Source of the DNA: UBA6107 sp964459385
GTDB lineage: Bacteria > Chloroflexota > Anaerolineae > Anaerolineales > Anaerolineaceae
Direction: 5' to 3'
Assembly (NCBI GenBank): GCA_964459385.1
Contig: CAYWLG010000008.1
Coordinates: 1-64,000, forward strand
DNA length: 64,000 nt
Shown here: piece by piece, positions 18,365-27,239 of the stretch
How the letters are laid out: the number at the start of each line of letters is the position of its first letter
Numbering within the stretch: the stretch's first letter is position 1
The notes under the pieces: generated by a model
What the model saw: the letters and a program-made list of their open reading frames with translations, nothing else
The model's database searches: none
What the model was told of the DNA's origin: nothing
Position numbers and translations under genes: made by a program

Positions 18365-18401
18365 TTTATGATAATTATACTCTAAATTATCATAAATTCA
18401 A
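18365..18401 (-). promoter_or_regulatory. sodA promoter with overlapping inverted-repeat operator
   Basis: A perfect 12-bp inverted repeat, TTTATGATAATT (18365-18376) and AATTATCATAAA (18385-18396), has an 8-bp spacer. On the minus strand it covers the spacer and -10 of a promoter TTGAAT (18396-18401), 16 bp, TATAAT (18374-18379). A protein bound here would block RNA polymerase. The ATGATAAT/ATTATCAT arms resemble Fur/PerR/MntR-type boxes. Confidence 0.65.
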
Positions 18402-18526
18402 CCCTCTGGCATAAGAAATTTATAAGAGTTTATATAAAAATTAACAATTGTTTTTCAAGCTTATACAGGCACTACAAAATGGGTGCGAAATTTTTATAAT
18501 GAAGGCAGAAAACATTGGAGGAAAAA

Positions 18527-18871
18527 ATGGACATTTTGATGATCCTAAAATACCTTGCCCTGGTCGTTACCCTGGTCACGGGGCTGATTTCAGCCATCTG
18601 GCCTAAATCGATCAAGGGTTTTACCGGGCTGGAAGCCTCAAGCCCGCGCGCCATCACCGAGATTCGCGCGGTCATGGGAGGCACTTTTATTGGTCTGGCA
18701 GCGGCGGCTTTTTGGATGCCCCACACAGAGGTGTTTCGCATGCTGGCCCTGACCTATGCCGCCATTGCCCTGATCCGTGCGGGCTCGATGCTGCTGGATC
18801 ACTCGCTTGAGCGCTCCAACGTCATCAGCCTGGTGAGCGAGATCGCGCTGGTCGTGATTTTGGCCTTGTAG
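18527..18871 (+). CDS. Small four-helix membrane protein (DUF4345-like)
   Basis: The 114-residue protein consists of about four hydrophobic segments and contains the phrase RAITEIRAVMGGTFIGLAAAAFW, which is reminiscent of DUF4345 membrane proteins of unknown function. The start ATG at 18527 has GGAGG six bases upstream (18517-18521). A TATAAT at 18495-18500 may be its -10. It is divergent from sodA, with 200 bp between them, and stands alone. The exact role is unknown. Confidence 0.6.
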   Translation: MDILMILKYLALVVTLVTGLISAIWPKSIKGFTGLEASSPRAITEIRAVMGGTFIGLAAAAFWMPHTEVFRMLALTYAAIALIRAGSMLLDHSLERSNVISLVSEIALVVILAL

Positions 18872-19412
18872 ACCACAAGTTCAGCTTAAAAAGAACGAAA
18901 CTCCCGCTGCTAGAACACCCGAACCACCACCGATTCATCCTCTCAAAAGCGGGAGTTGATTGATTTTGCAAAGTAAGTATTGCAGTTGAAAGATCATTTT
19001 AACGCGTCGAAACAAAGGTAGCTGTTTATTAAAAAGGGGCCCAGATAATTTTTTCTAGAAAAAATCACTTCAAAAAACGGGCTTTTTAATTATTTCTAGA
19101 AAAAACCCCATTTTTAACATTTTCTTGAAGGACAAAGAAAAAGCACAAATCAGGGGCTCAAAACTGATTTCTTAATCGTGTGGCCGGGTTAATCACGTTG
19201 GCATTGCTGCTCGAATTTGTGCATGGCAGGGTGGAGAGCGGCTGTATTTTGGTTCCGAGAGTGATTCGCTCAATGCGGTTTCAGTGGGTTTGGGGTAAAC
19301 TTTTATGCAGGGAATCCGCCGCCGGATGCTGTTCTCGGTTTCTGTGAAAGGGCCGGATCAAAAAATCGGCTGTGGCTGAACTTCAAATTTAGAATCTCAA
19401 GGTGAGCGATCA
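18872..19412. other. 541-bp intergenic region with hairpin and twin palindromes
   Basis: No coding region was recognised. AACTCCCGCT (18899-18908) can pair with AGCGGGAGTT (18948-18957) over a 39-nt loop just after the small membrane gene. Two CTAG-centred palindromes lie at 19049-19064 and 19093-19102. A weak hairpin (AAATCAG/CTGATTT) lies near 19147-19170. The final 150 bp before the next gene show no clear promoter. Confidence 0.5.
19049..19102. promoter_or_regulatory. Twin TTTCTAGAAA palindromes, candidate operator pair
   Basis: TTTTTTCTAGAAAAAA is a perfect 16-bp palindrome at 19049-19064, and TTTCTAGAAA recurs at 19093-19102. The centres are 41 bp apart, close to four helical turns. 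Both are preceded by TAATT. This suggests co-operative binding of a dimeric regulator about 310-360 bp upstream of the GH38-like gene. Confidence 0.4.
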
Positions 19413-21398
19413 ATGAGTTCGTCCATCCACGTTATTTTCAAAACCCATCTGGATGTGGGCTTTACCGATTATGCCTCCGCGGTCTTAAACAACTATTTCA
19501 AGAGCTATATCCCGTCGGCTTTGCGTGTGGCACGCGAGATGCGGGAATCGGGCCGGCCTGAACGATTCATCTGGACGACGGGCTCCTTCTTGATCTACGA
19601 GTATCTCGAGCGGGCCAATGCTGCCGAGCGCAAGTTAATGGAAGAGGGCATCCTCCACGGCGATATTGCCTGGCATGCGCTGCCTTTCACTACTCACACC
19701 GAACTGATGGACGCCGATCTGTTTCGCTTTGGGCTCACCCTCTCACAAGAGATGGATCGCCGTTTCGGCAAGACCACCATCGCCGCCAAGATGACGGATG
19801 TGCCCGGACACACACGCGGCATCATCCCCCTGCTGGCAGAGGCCGGGGTGGAATTTCTGCACATCGGCGTGAACCCGGGGTCAAGCGTGCCCGAAGTGCC
19901 GCCGCTCTTTCGCTGGCAATCGCCGCAGGGTGAAGAGATCGTGGTGATGTATGAAAGCGGCTACGGCAGCGCTTTTGTGATCGAGGGCATAGAAGATTCA
20001 CTGGCTTTTGGCCACACCGGCGATAACCTGGGGCCGCAATCTGCCCAGCAGGTGCTGGATGTCTACCATGACATCCAAAAGACCTTCCCGGAGGCAAAGT
20101 TGTTTGCCTCCACCCTGGATCATTTTGCTGAAAAACTGCGCCCCATCCGTGCACAACTGCCGCTTCTCAAGCAGGAAATTGGCGACACCTGGATTCACGG
20201 GGTGGGCACGGATCCGATCAAGGTGGCGCGCTTCAAAGAGCTCAGCCGTCTGCGCCAGCGCTGGCTGGCCGCAGCGCCATCTCTGGCAGGGGACGAACGC
20301 TTCAAGAGTTTCAGCCGCCGCCTGCTGATGGTGCCGGAGCATACCTGGGGAATGGATGAAAAGACCTATCTGGCCGACAGTGAGCATTACAGCAAAGAGG
20401 CTTTTAACGCCGTACGCGGACAGCCTCATTTTCAAAAATTTCAAGCTTCCTGGGCCGAAAAACGTGCTTACCCTTATGAAGCGGTCATGGCCCTCGAAGA
20501 CCTGCCGCAGGCTGCCGAGGCCCATGCTGCGCTGGAGCGCTTGCGCCCTTCTCTAGCGAACTTGGCTGACTGGCAGCCATTTGATCTCGGTCAAGGCGAA
20601 ATCTCAGCGGGTGGGTGGCAGGTGCGTTTCGATGCCGCTACAGGGGCCCTGGTTGGGTTGAGCGCACAGAGCAGGCAGTGGGCTGCGGCAGACCATCCGC
20701 TGGCCTGGCTGCGCTACCAGACCTTTTCGGATGATGATTATGAACGTTTCTTTCATCAATATATTCTGCCCTCGCAGCAAGATAACGGCTGGTCGCGCGA
20801 AGATTTCACCAAGCCCGGTCTGGCTGCTACCCCGGCGCTCAGTCGCTTCTGGCAGCCTACGCTGAACGGAGCCTTTCGGAAAGATTCCGAAGTGGGACAA
20901 AAATTCCTTTTCCATTTGAGGGGTGAATCCGCCAGCGTATCCGATTACGGCTGCCCGCAGGACTTTTGGCTGCAATACACCTTTTCACAAAATGAGGCAA
21001 TCCAGATCGAATTGCAGTGGTTCCACAAACCCGCCAGCCGCTTGCCTGAAGCCCTCTGGCTTTCGTTTGTTCCCTGCCTGCCTCAGGAAGGCAAGTGGCT
21101 GATCGAGAAACTTGGGCAAGAGGTCTCACCGCTAGAAGTGGTGCCCAATGGGAACCGCCATTTGCACGCTTCAGGCAAATATGTGCGCTGGGCAGGGTCG
21201 GATTCTGCCATTGAGATCCGTTCGCTGGATGCGCCGCTGGTCGCACCGGGAAAGCCCTCTTTGCTCGACTTTAACAACGATCCGCCCGACCTATCGCTGG
21301 GTATGCACTTCAATTTGCTCAATAACCTGTGGGGAACGAACTTCCCCATGTGGTTTGAAGAAGACTGCCGTTTCAGATTTGAACTCAAATTGCTGTAA
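19413..21398 (+). CDS. GH38-like glycoside hydrolase (DUF5054-type)
   Basis: The 661-residue protein begins with IHVIFKTHLDVGFTDYA, the HxD zinc-binding motif of the GH38 alpha-mannosidase catalytic fold (H12, D14). It continues with TDVPGHTRG, where D129 is the probable nucleophile and H133 a metal ligand. The C-terminal half is beta-rich, as expected for the GH38 domain that covers the active site. No signal peptide is visible, so the enzyme is likely cytoplasmic. It is most like the DUF5054 group of uncharacterised GH38 relatives, and the substrate cannot be assigned. AAGGTGAGCG precedes the ATG. The twin palindromes upstream may control it. Confidence 0.75.
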   Translation: MSSSIHVIFKTHLDVGFTDYASAVLNNYFKSYIPSALRVAREMRESGRPERFIWTTGSFLIYEYLERANAAERKLMEEGILHGDIAWHALPFTTHTELMDADLFRFGLTLSQEMDRRFGKTTIAAKMTDVPGHTRGIIPLLAEAGVEFLHIGVNPGSSVPEVPPLFRWQSPQGEEIVVMYESGYGSAFVIEGIEDSLAFGHTGDNLGPQSAQQVLDVYHDIQKTFPEAKLFASTLDHFAEKLRPIRAQLPLLKQEIGDTWIHGVGTDPIKVARFKELSRLRQRWLAAAPSLAGDERFKSFSRRLLMVPEHTWGMDEKTYLADSEHYSKEAFNAVRGQPHFQKFQASWAEKRAYPYEAVMALEDLPQAAEAHAALERLRPSLANLADWQPFDLGQGEISAGGWQVRFDAATGALVGLSAQSRQWAAADHPLAWLRYQTFSDDDYERFFHQYILPSQQDNGWSREDFTKPGLAATPALSRFWQPTLNGAFRKDSEVGQKFLFHLRGESASVSDYGCPQDFWLQYTFSQNEAIQIELQWFHKPASRLPEALWLSFVPCLPQEGKWLIEKLGQEVSPLEVVPNGNRHLHASGKYVRWAGSDSAIEIRSLDAPLVAPGKPSLLDFNNDPPDLSLGMHFNLLNNLWGTNFPMWFEEDCRFRFELKLL

Positions 21399-21479
21399 CA
21401 ATGGGATTGAATATTGTGCAACCTGGCCCACCCCATTTGCGTATAATAAGCAACTAAATGAAAGAAAAAGAGGGTTGTT

Positions 21480-22466
21480 ATGGATAAACACAGACACGGT
21501 CGTTCTTTCTTTTGGCCAACGCTTTTGATCGGGGTCGGTCTGGTGTGGTTGTTGGTCAATTTGGGCGTGATCGCTCCTTTCAATGTCGGTACTTTATTAA
21601 AACTATGGCCTTTACTGTTGATCGTTCTGGGGCTGGATATCTTGCTGGGGCATCGCTATGCCTGGGTGGGCAGCCTGTTGGGACTTTTCGCTGTTGCCGG
21701 CGTGGTGGCATTTTTGATCATGGCCCCGCGCACCGGTGTAATGGGGAATAATTCCCTGTTGACGGAGACGTTCTCAGAACCCGTAGGCGACGCGATGAGC
21801 GCCAACTATAATTTTGAAACAGCTTCTGAGCCGGTGGATATTTACGCGGTCAGCGACACCAACAAACTGATCGATGCACAACTGACCCATTATGGTACGA
21901 TCGGCTTTGTTGTCAGCGGCTCCACCAGCAAATCGGTTCATCTTTTTGAGAACAACGATTCTTCCTCTTGGTTGAACTGGAACTGGTCACTCAACGACCA
22001 GAAATGGAACATCGGCTTGAACGCCTCTGTGCCCGCCAGCATCATTCTGGATGGTGGCAGCGGTTCGATCAATGCCGATCTCAGTGACCTCAAGCTGGAT
22101 TCACTGACCGCCAATCTTGGCTCGGGGGCATCCAACTTCACCCTGCCCAAGACCCGTGCTGCAATGATGGTCGCCATCGACAGCGGTTCTGGCTCGGTGA
22201 ATCTCTCTTTGCCTGACAGCACCCCCATCACACTGCGCCTGCAAAGCGGCAGTGGCTCCGTCAATGTGAGCCTGCCAGAGGGCGCCGCGGTTCAGGTGGA
22301 AGTGCGTGACAGCGGTTCAGGAAGCCTGCACCTGCCCAGTTCGCTTAAACAGGTGTCGGGGGATGGAAATACCGGTCTCTGGGAGAGCGATGGCTACGCA
22401 GATGCCGCGGTCAAAATCCTGATCCAGATCATCGACCAGGGTTCGGGCAGCATTTCTATTCAATAA
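21480..22466 (+). CDS. LiaF/LiaI-like membrane protein with putative-adhesin beta domain
   Basis: The 328-residue protein starts with a basic segment and three membrane helices (about residues 11-27, 35-56 and 60-82), the DUF5668/LiaI-LiaF-like transmembrane module. It is followed by an external domain from about 100. That domain is full of repeated GSGS turns between short strands (GSGSINADL, GSGSVNLSL, GSGSVNVSL, GSGSLHLPS, GSGSISIQ) and matches the beta-helix-like putative adhesin (DUF4097-type) domain. Such proteins usually sense or organise the cell envelope. GAGGG lies before the ATG, and a strong terminator follows. Confidence 0.7.
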   Translation: MDKHRHGRSFFWPTLLIGVGLVWLLVNLGVIAPFNVGTLLKLWPLLLIVLGLDILLGHRYAWVGSLLGLFAVAGVVAFLIMAPRTGVMGNNSLLTETFSEPVGDAMSANYNFETASEPVDIYAVSDTNKLIDAQLTHYGTIGFVVSGSTSKSVHLFENNDSSSWLNWNWSLNDQKWNIGLNASVPASIILDGGSGSINADLSDLKLDSLTANLGSGASNFTLPKTRAAMMVAIDSGSGSVNLSLPDSTPITLRLQSGSGSVNVSLPEGAAVQVEVRDSGSGSLHLPSSLKQVSGDGNTGLWESDGYADAAVKILIQIIDQGSGSISIQ

Positions 22467-22490
22467 GCAAGAACAGCTCGTAAACAGATT

Positions 22491-22521
22491 AAGACGCCTT
22501 CATGAGAAAGGCGTCTTTTTA
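22491..22521 (+). terminator. Intrinsic terminator
   Basis: AAGACGCCTT (22491-22500) pairs with AAGGCGTCTT (22508-22517) around a 7-nt loop and runs into TTTTTATT. It ends the LiaF-like transcription unit. Confidence 0.9.
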
Positions 22522-22662
22522 TTGGGAGAGGATTGGAACGAGACTGAAGAAAAGATTAAAACCTTCTAATCATTCGTTAAGCGATTCTTTATGACCACAG
22601 ACTAACATTTGCTATGAAAATGACCTTTGGGAACAAAGGATGAATTCAAGGAGGTAGATTTT

Positions 22663-23898
22663 ATGCGCAAAAAAATGTCTGTGATTTCTTCAGTTGTGGT
22701 TGTGGCGGCATTGCTGGCCAGTTGTGCGCCGGTTGCAGTGGCTACACCGACCACAGAAGCAACCAGTGCTGCAACACAAGCACCGGCCGTGGTGCAAAAT
22801 GTGACCACAGTGGCTGAAGAAAGTGCCTATACCCAAATTTACGATCAGGTGAACCCCTCCGTGGTGAACATTCGGGTGGTGCAGAAACTCTCATCTACCC
22901 AGCAAAGTTCAGGGTATCAGTTGCCTGATTTTCCAGGTTTCCCCGATTTCAACTTTAACAATCAACAGCAGCAACAGGTACCCAGCCAGGTAGAAGGTTC
23001 GGGTTTTGTTTATGATGCCGATGGGCATATCGTGACCAACAACCACGTGGTGACGAACGCCGATCGCATTGTGGTGACCTTCTCTGACGGAACGGAAGCG
23101 GAAGCCAAAGTAGTGGGTACCGACCCCGGTTCTGACCTGGCAGTGATTCAGGTGACGGACGTGGATGCTTCGCTGCTCAAACCGGTGGCGCTGGCCGATT
23201 CGACCTCTGCAAAAGTGGGTCAAATCGTCATCGCCATTGGCAGCCCCTTTGGGTTGCAAGGCACCATGACCACGGGCATTATCTCCAGCCTGGGCCGCAC
23301 CCTCGAAGCCTCGGCGACCACCACCAGTGATGGTACCAGTTACAGCATCCCCGATATCATCCAAACAGATGCCGCCATCAACCCGGGTAACTCGGGTGGC
23401 CCGTTGCTCAACCTGAGCGGTCAGGTGCTTGGTGTCAATACTGCCATCGAGTCTTCCACCGACAGCAATTCCGGTGTGGGTTATTCCATCCCCAGTACCA
23501 TTGTCAAAAAAGTGGCCGACACCATCATTCAGAGCGGTTCCGTGGAGCACACCTACCTGGGCATCTCCTACCTGAGCATGTCGCTCGATCTGGCCAACGC
23601 CATGAATCTGCCCGCTGAAACTCGCGGTGTGCTGGTGGAACGCGTCTCACAAACCGGCCCTGCCGGCAAGGCTGGCCTGAAGGGCAGCACGATCGATGTG
23701 ACCATTGACGGCGTGCAGACCACGGTGGGCGGCGATGTGATCACCAAGATCGATGGCAACGACATCAAAGTCTCTGATGATCTGCTCTCTTACCTGTTGG
23801 TTCATACCAGCGTGGGACAGAAAGTGACCCTCGAGATCATTCGCGACGGCAAGCCAATGACCGTGGATGTGACCCTCGAAGCCAGGCCACAATCATAA
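22663..23898 (+). CDS. HtrA/DegP-type serine protease, lipoprotein
   Basis: This 411-residue trypsin-like protease has a lipoprotein signal (LLASC at the end of the first hydrophobic stretch), so it is exported and lipid-anchored. A Thr/Ala-rich linker leads to the catalytic domain, with H128 (NNHVV), D158 (GSDLAVI) and S244 (NPGNSGGPL). A single PDZ domain follows from about residue 300. Its role is quality control of extracytoplasmic proteins. The ATG at 22663 has a perfect AAGGAGGT at 22648-22655; an earlier in-frame start at 22627 has no such site. It is a monocistronic unit between two strong terminators. It could be a target of envelope stress signalling, but nothing in the sequence shows this. 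Confidence 0.93.
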   Translation: MRKKMSVISSVVVVAALLASCAPVAVATPTTEATSAATQAPAVVQNVTTVAEESAYTQIYDQVNPSVVNIRVVQKLSSTQQSSGYQLPDFPGFPDFNFNNQQQQQVPSQVEGSGFVYDADGHIVTNNHVVTNADRIVVTFSDGTEAEAKVVGTDPGSDLAVIQVTDVDASLLKPVALADSTSAKVGQIVIAIGSPFGLQGTMTTGIISSLGRTLEASATTTSDGTSYSIPDIIQTDAAINPGNSGGPLLNLSGQVLGVNTAIESSTDSNSGVGYSIPSTIVKKVADTIIQSGSVEHTYLGISYLSMSLDLANAMNLPAETRGVLVERVSQTGPAGKAGLKGSTIDVTIDGVQTTVGGDVITKIDGNDIKVSDDLLSYLLVHTSVGQKVTLEIIRDGKPMTVDVTLEARPQS

Positions 23899-23913
23899 GT
23901 CACAGTAAGCAGC

Positions 23914-23946
23914 AGAGCCGCCCCTTCTTCAGGGGCGGCTCTTTTT
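23914..23946 (+). terminator. Intrinsic terminator after htrA
   Basis: AGAGCCGCCCC (23914-23924) pairs with GGGGCGGCTCT (23932-23942) around a 7-nt loop, followed by TTTT. On the other strand no T run follows, so it serves only the plus-strand gene. Confidence 0.92.
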
Positions 23947-23964
23947 ATCCGTAAAGACAAAAGG

Positions 23965-24960
23965 TTACTTTTTCTTGGGTGAAGCAGACAGGTAATCGTC
24001 AATAATGCGATCACTTAATTGATCAAAAGCCGCATCCACTTTTTGGCGGGTCACATCGGCCTGATACCAGGCGATGATCTCGCGAATGCCCTGCGCAAAG
24101 GGGATGCTGGCGCAGTAATCGGGCACGAGCCGCTTGATCTTGCTGTTGTCAAAGATCACACTGTAAGCCTTGTCGCCCAGTAACCCGGCACCCCAATCGG
24201 CATCGTACTCGGCAATGCGCTCGGAAGGAATGTGCACGATGTTGGCTTTTACGCCCACCGCTTGGGCAGTCAACTCAAAGATCTGGTTCCAGGTAAGTGA
24301 TTCATCTGAGGTGATCTGCACAGCCTCACCGATGGCGTGATTGTTGCCGAGCAGACCCACAAAGCCTTTGGCAAAATCGCGGTTGTGGGTGAGAGTCCAC
24401 AGCGAAGTGCCGTCGCCGTGCACAATGACCGATTTGCCCTGCAGCATGCGCTGCACCACCGTCCAGCCGCCTTCCATAGGCAGCAGGGAGGCGTCGTAAG
24501 TGTGTGAGGGCCGCACGATGGTGATTGGAGTTTGCTCCTCGCGGTAAGCGTGCATCAGCAATTCTTCGCAGGCGATCTTGTTGCGCGAATACTGCCAGTA
24601 GGGGTTGGCCAATGGGGTCGATTCGGTGATCGGCAGGCCGGAAAGGGGCTTTTGATAAGCTGAGGCGGAGCTGATAAATACGTATTGCCCGGTTCGTCCC
24701 TTAAAAAGGTCGAGGTCGGTTTGTACCTGTTCGGGCACAAAAGCGATCCAGTCCACCACAGCGTCAAACTCCATCCCTTTTAGCGCGTTCCGGGCTGACT
24801 CGGGATCACGAATGTCGGCATTGATGACCCGTGCCCCGGCCGGGGTGGGGCGAAAAGACTGGCCGCGGTTGAGCAGGTAGAGTTCCATATTGCGCTCAAG
24901 CGCCAACTGCGAGCAGGCTGAGCTGATGATGCCGGTGCCACCAATAAAAAGAACTTTCAT
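23965..24960 (-). CDS. NAD-dependent epimerase/dehydratase (extended SDR)
   Basis: The 331-residue protein opens with MKVLFIGGTGIISSACSQLAL, a Rossmann dinucleotide-binding motif of the atypical GGTGxxS kind found in CSP41-like and other nucleotide-sugar SDR proteins. It has SSASAYQK and a downstream YSRNK, in place of the usual S and YxxxK active-site residues. The substrate is unknown. The start at ATG 24960 has GGAGGCG directly upstream; an in-frame ATG nine codons earlier has none. It stands alone, convergent to htrA and divergent from folE. Confidence 0.75.
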   Translation of the reverse strand: MKVLFIGGTGIISSACSQLALERNMELYLLNRGQSFRPTPAGARVINADIRDPESARNALKGMEFDAVVDWIAFVPEQVQTDLDLFKGRTGQYVFISSASAYQKPLSGLPITESTPLANPYWQYSRNKIACEELLMHAYREEQTPITIVRPSHTYDASLLPMEGGWTVVQRMLQGKSVIVHGDGTSLWTLTHNRDFAKGFVGLLGNNHAIGEAVQITSDESLTWNQIFELTAQAVGVKANIVHIPSERIAEYDADWGAGLLGDKAYSVIFDNSKIKRLVPDYCASIPFAQGIREIIAWYQADVTRQKVDAAFDQLSDRIIDDYLSASPKKK

Positions 24961-25143
24961 TTTGCGCCTCCGTGAACAAATATGCATTTAAGTGTACTCT
25001 TTTTTGTTTTGACTGACGAATTTCCCGGTGTAAAAACTCATCAAAGCAAGCAATATACACACCTTATACAATTCTGAGAAGCAACTGGTATTTACCCCCA
25101 GAGCGTTTATAATAATTGAACTAGAAAAAAGAAGAGGTGGCGA

Positions 25144-25800
25144 ATGACCAATCAACAGAATTACGATGATTTTACGTTGGACGAGCTGCTGCAACTGAAT
25201 AAACGCAATATTACACCTGAAGAGATCAAAAAATTTGAAGGTTACATGGCCGAGATCTTTAGCGCATTCGGCATGGATATCAACACTCCCTCAACCGTGG
25301 ATACACCGCGTCGTTTCATTGAAGCCCTCTATGAATCGACCGGCGGTTACGATGGCGACCCCAAGCTCATCAAGGCATTCCCGCGCGAATGCCGCGGCGA
25401 GCCCGATTGCCGTCTCAGCCAGGTGATCGAAGGGCCGATCCATTTTCATTCCCTGTGTGAGCATCATGTTTTCCCGTTCTACGGTGAAGCCTACCTGGGT
25501 TATATTGCCGATGAACGCATTTTGGGCATTTCCAAATTAACCCGCCTGGTACGGCTGTACACCAAACGTTTTGCCGTGCAGGAACGCATTGGCTATCAGA
25601 TCGCCGACACACTGGAAGCGCTTTTACAGCCCCGTGGGGTGGCCGTCTTTATTCGCGCCAAGCACATGTGCGTTGAAATGCGCGGTGTGCGTGAGATCTC
25701 TCCGGCTACGCGCACAACGGTTTTCCGCGGCGAGTATGCCACCGATCCCACCCTGCGCAACGAATTTCTTAATGTTTGCGGATTGAACAAACAAGCCTAA
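25144..25800 (+). CDS. folE: GTP cyclohydrolase I
   Basis: FolE converts GTP to 7,8-dihydroneopterin triphosphate, the first step of folate or pterin synthesis. The 218-residue protein shows zinc ligands C105, H108 and C176 (in HSLCEHHVFPF and HMCVEMRGV), with spacings identical to the E. coli enzyme. AGAGGTGG precedes the ATG and TATAAT at 25108-25113 is a probable -10. The next gene begins only 6 bp after the stop, so the two are surely co-transcribed. Confidence 0.96.
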   Translation: MTNQQNYDDFTLDELLQLNKRNITPEEIKKFEGYMAEIFSAFGMDINTPSTVDTPRRFIEALYESTGGYDGDPKLIKAFPRECRGEPDCRLSQVIEGPIHFHSLCEHHVFPFYGEAYLGYIADERILGISKLTRLVRLYTKRFAVQERIGYQIADTLEALLQPRGVAVFIRAKHMCVEMRGVREISPATRTTVFRGEYATDPTLRNEFLNVCGLNKQA

Positions 25801-25806
25801 ACGGCC

Positions 25807-27228
25807 ATGATCAAGCTAACCCTTCTGCATACCAATGACCTGCATGGGCATGTAGAACAACTGGCTCGCATTGGCACCCTGGTGCGCAACATCCGCACGA
25901 GGGTTGAGGTGGCAGGGGGCACTTGCTATTACTTTGACTGCGGCGATTGCGAAGATACGCGACAGCTGGAAAGCAGCCTGACCAAAGGAGCCTCGATGGA
26001 CGCGCTCTTGCGCGCGGCCGGCTGCGATGCAGTGGTGTTAGGGAATGCCATTCCGTTACGCTACGGATATCAAGCCATTGCCGGGCTGGCCGCTGAACTG
26101 GGCAAACCGATCTTGTGTGCCAATTTACTGGATGAAAACAGCAGCCAGATCGAAGGCTTGGAACCGTTTCGCATTCTGGAACAGGGTGAGTTGAAGATCG
26201 GCCTGATCGGTTTGACCGATGATATAGGGGTTTATGAGTCTGTCTTTCACATGCAGGTGTTTCACCCCAAACAGATTTTGCCAGAACTGATCGAAAAGGT
26301 AAAAGCCGCCGGGGCAAAGACCGTGATTCTGCTCTCTCACCTGGCTTCAAAAGTAGATATTGAGTTGGCTGGTACGATTTCAGGTATAGACCTTATTTTG
26401 GGCGGTCATGACCATCAGGTGCTTTACCCATCCCGCGAAGTAAAGGGCTGCATCATCGCCCAGACAGGGCAATATGGCGAACATTTGGGAAGGCTTGACC
26501 TCGAACTGGACGAATCAAGCGGGAAGATCCTGAGTTACCGTGCTGAACTGCTTGAGGTTGACGAAGAGGTACTAGCAGACGAAGCCGTGCAGGCAGCCGT
26601 TCTACGCAATCAACAGCACGCCCAGAGGCTGATGAACAAGATCATTGGGCGGGTAGAAGTGCCGCTCGATCTGGCTGTTGACCGGGAATGTGCCGCTGGC
26701 GACCTGCTGGCAGATGCCCTTATGGCCCGTTATCCGCAGGCGCGATGTGCGCTGGCATTGGCAGGGCACTGGCGTTATGAACTGGCCGGCGGTGAGATCA
26801 GCCAGGGTGGCCTGTTTGCCGCCTGCCGTTCTTCGGCGAACCCATGCCTGTGCGAGCTGAGCGGTGCGCAGATCATGGCGTTTCTACGCAAAGCGCTGGC
26901 CCCCGCCAATTCAAGCCGGGTGATTGATCGTCAGTTGCGGGGGGGATTTGTGGGGCTGCCGCATGTAGCGGGGCTGCATCTGAAATGGGATGGCTGCGCC
27001 CCTGAGTCGCTGCAAGTGCGGCTGGCGGGCCAACCCCTTCAACAGGATGAAATCTACACAGTGGCTTCCACAGATATGGAATTCAGTGAATTTATCGGGT
27101 ATTTGACGCTCCCCAATGATCGGGTTCGCTATGAAGTACCGATCGTGATCCCGGAAGTGCTGCAAGAACACATCACCCGGTTCTCACCGATTCGGCAGAT
27201 CCCGGGTGATCGAATTTCTCTGCTTTAG
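25807..27228 (+). CDS. 5'-nucleotidase/UshA-family metallophosphatase, cytoplasmic
   Basis: This 473-residue protein has the two-domain layout of the UshA/5'-nucleotidase family. The metallophosphatase domain (1-250) has LLHTNDLHGH (metal ligands D11 and H13), DCGD, LGNA and GGHDH. The substrate-binding domain follows from about residue 290. Unlike UshA it has no signal peptide, so it acts in the cytoplasm. Its tight coupling to folE suggests a pterin or folate precursor phosphate as substrate, for example dihydroneopterin triphosphate, but this is inference. It also could hydrolyse nucleotides in general. Confidence 0.82.
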   Translation: MIKLTLLHTNDLHGHVEQLARIGTLVRNIRTRVEVAGGTCYYFDCGDCEDTRQLESSLTKGASMDALLRAAGCDAVVLGNAIPLRYGYQAIAGLAAELGKPILCANLLDENSSQIEGLEPFRILEQGELKIGLIGLTDDIGVYESVFHMQVFHPKQILPELIEKVKAAGAKTVILLSHLASKVDIELAGTISGIDLILGGHDHQVLYPSREVKGCIIAQTGQYGEHLGRLDLELDESSGKILSYRAELLEVDEEVLADEAVQAAVLRNQQHAQRLMNKIIGRVEVPLDLAVDRECAAGDLLADALMARYPQARCALALAGHWRYELAGGEISQGGLFAACRSSANPCLCELSGAQIMAFLRKALAPANSSRVIDRQLRGGFVGLPHVAGLHLKWDGCAPESLQVRLAGQPLQQDEIYTVASTDMEFSEFIGYLTLPNDRVRYEVPIVIPEVLQEHITRFSPIRQIPGDRISLL

Positions 27229-27239
27229 GCACAGAAAAA

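Noticed and set aside
18899..18957. tRNA or T-box leader
   Set aside because: The stem and the GGTTC-like stretch on the minus strand recalled these, but no cloverleaf, no T-box core motif and no downstream tRNA-synthetase gene is present.
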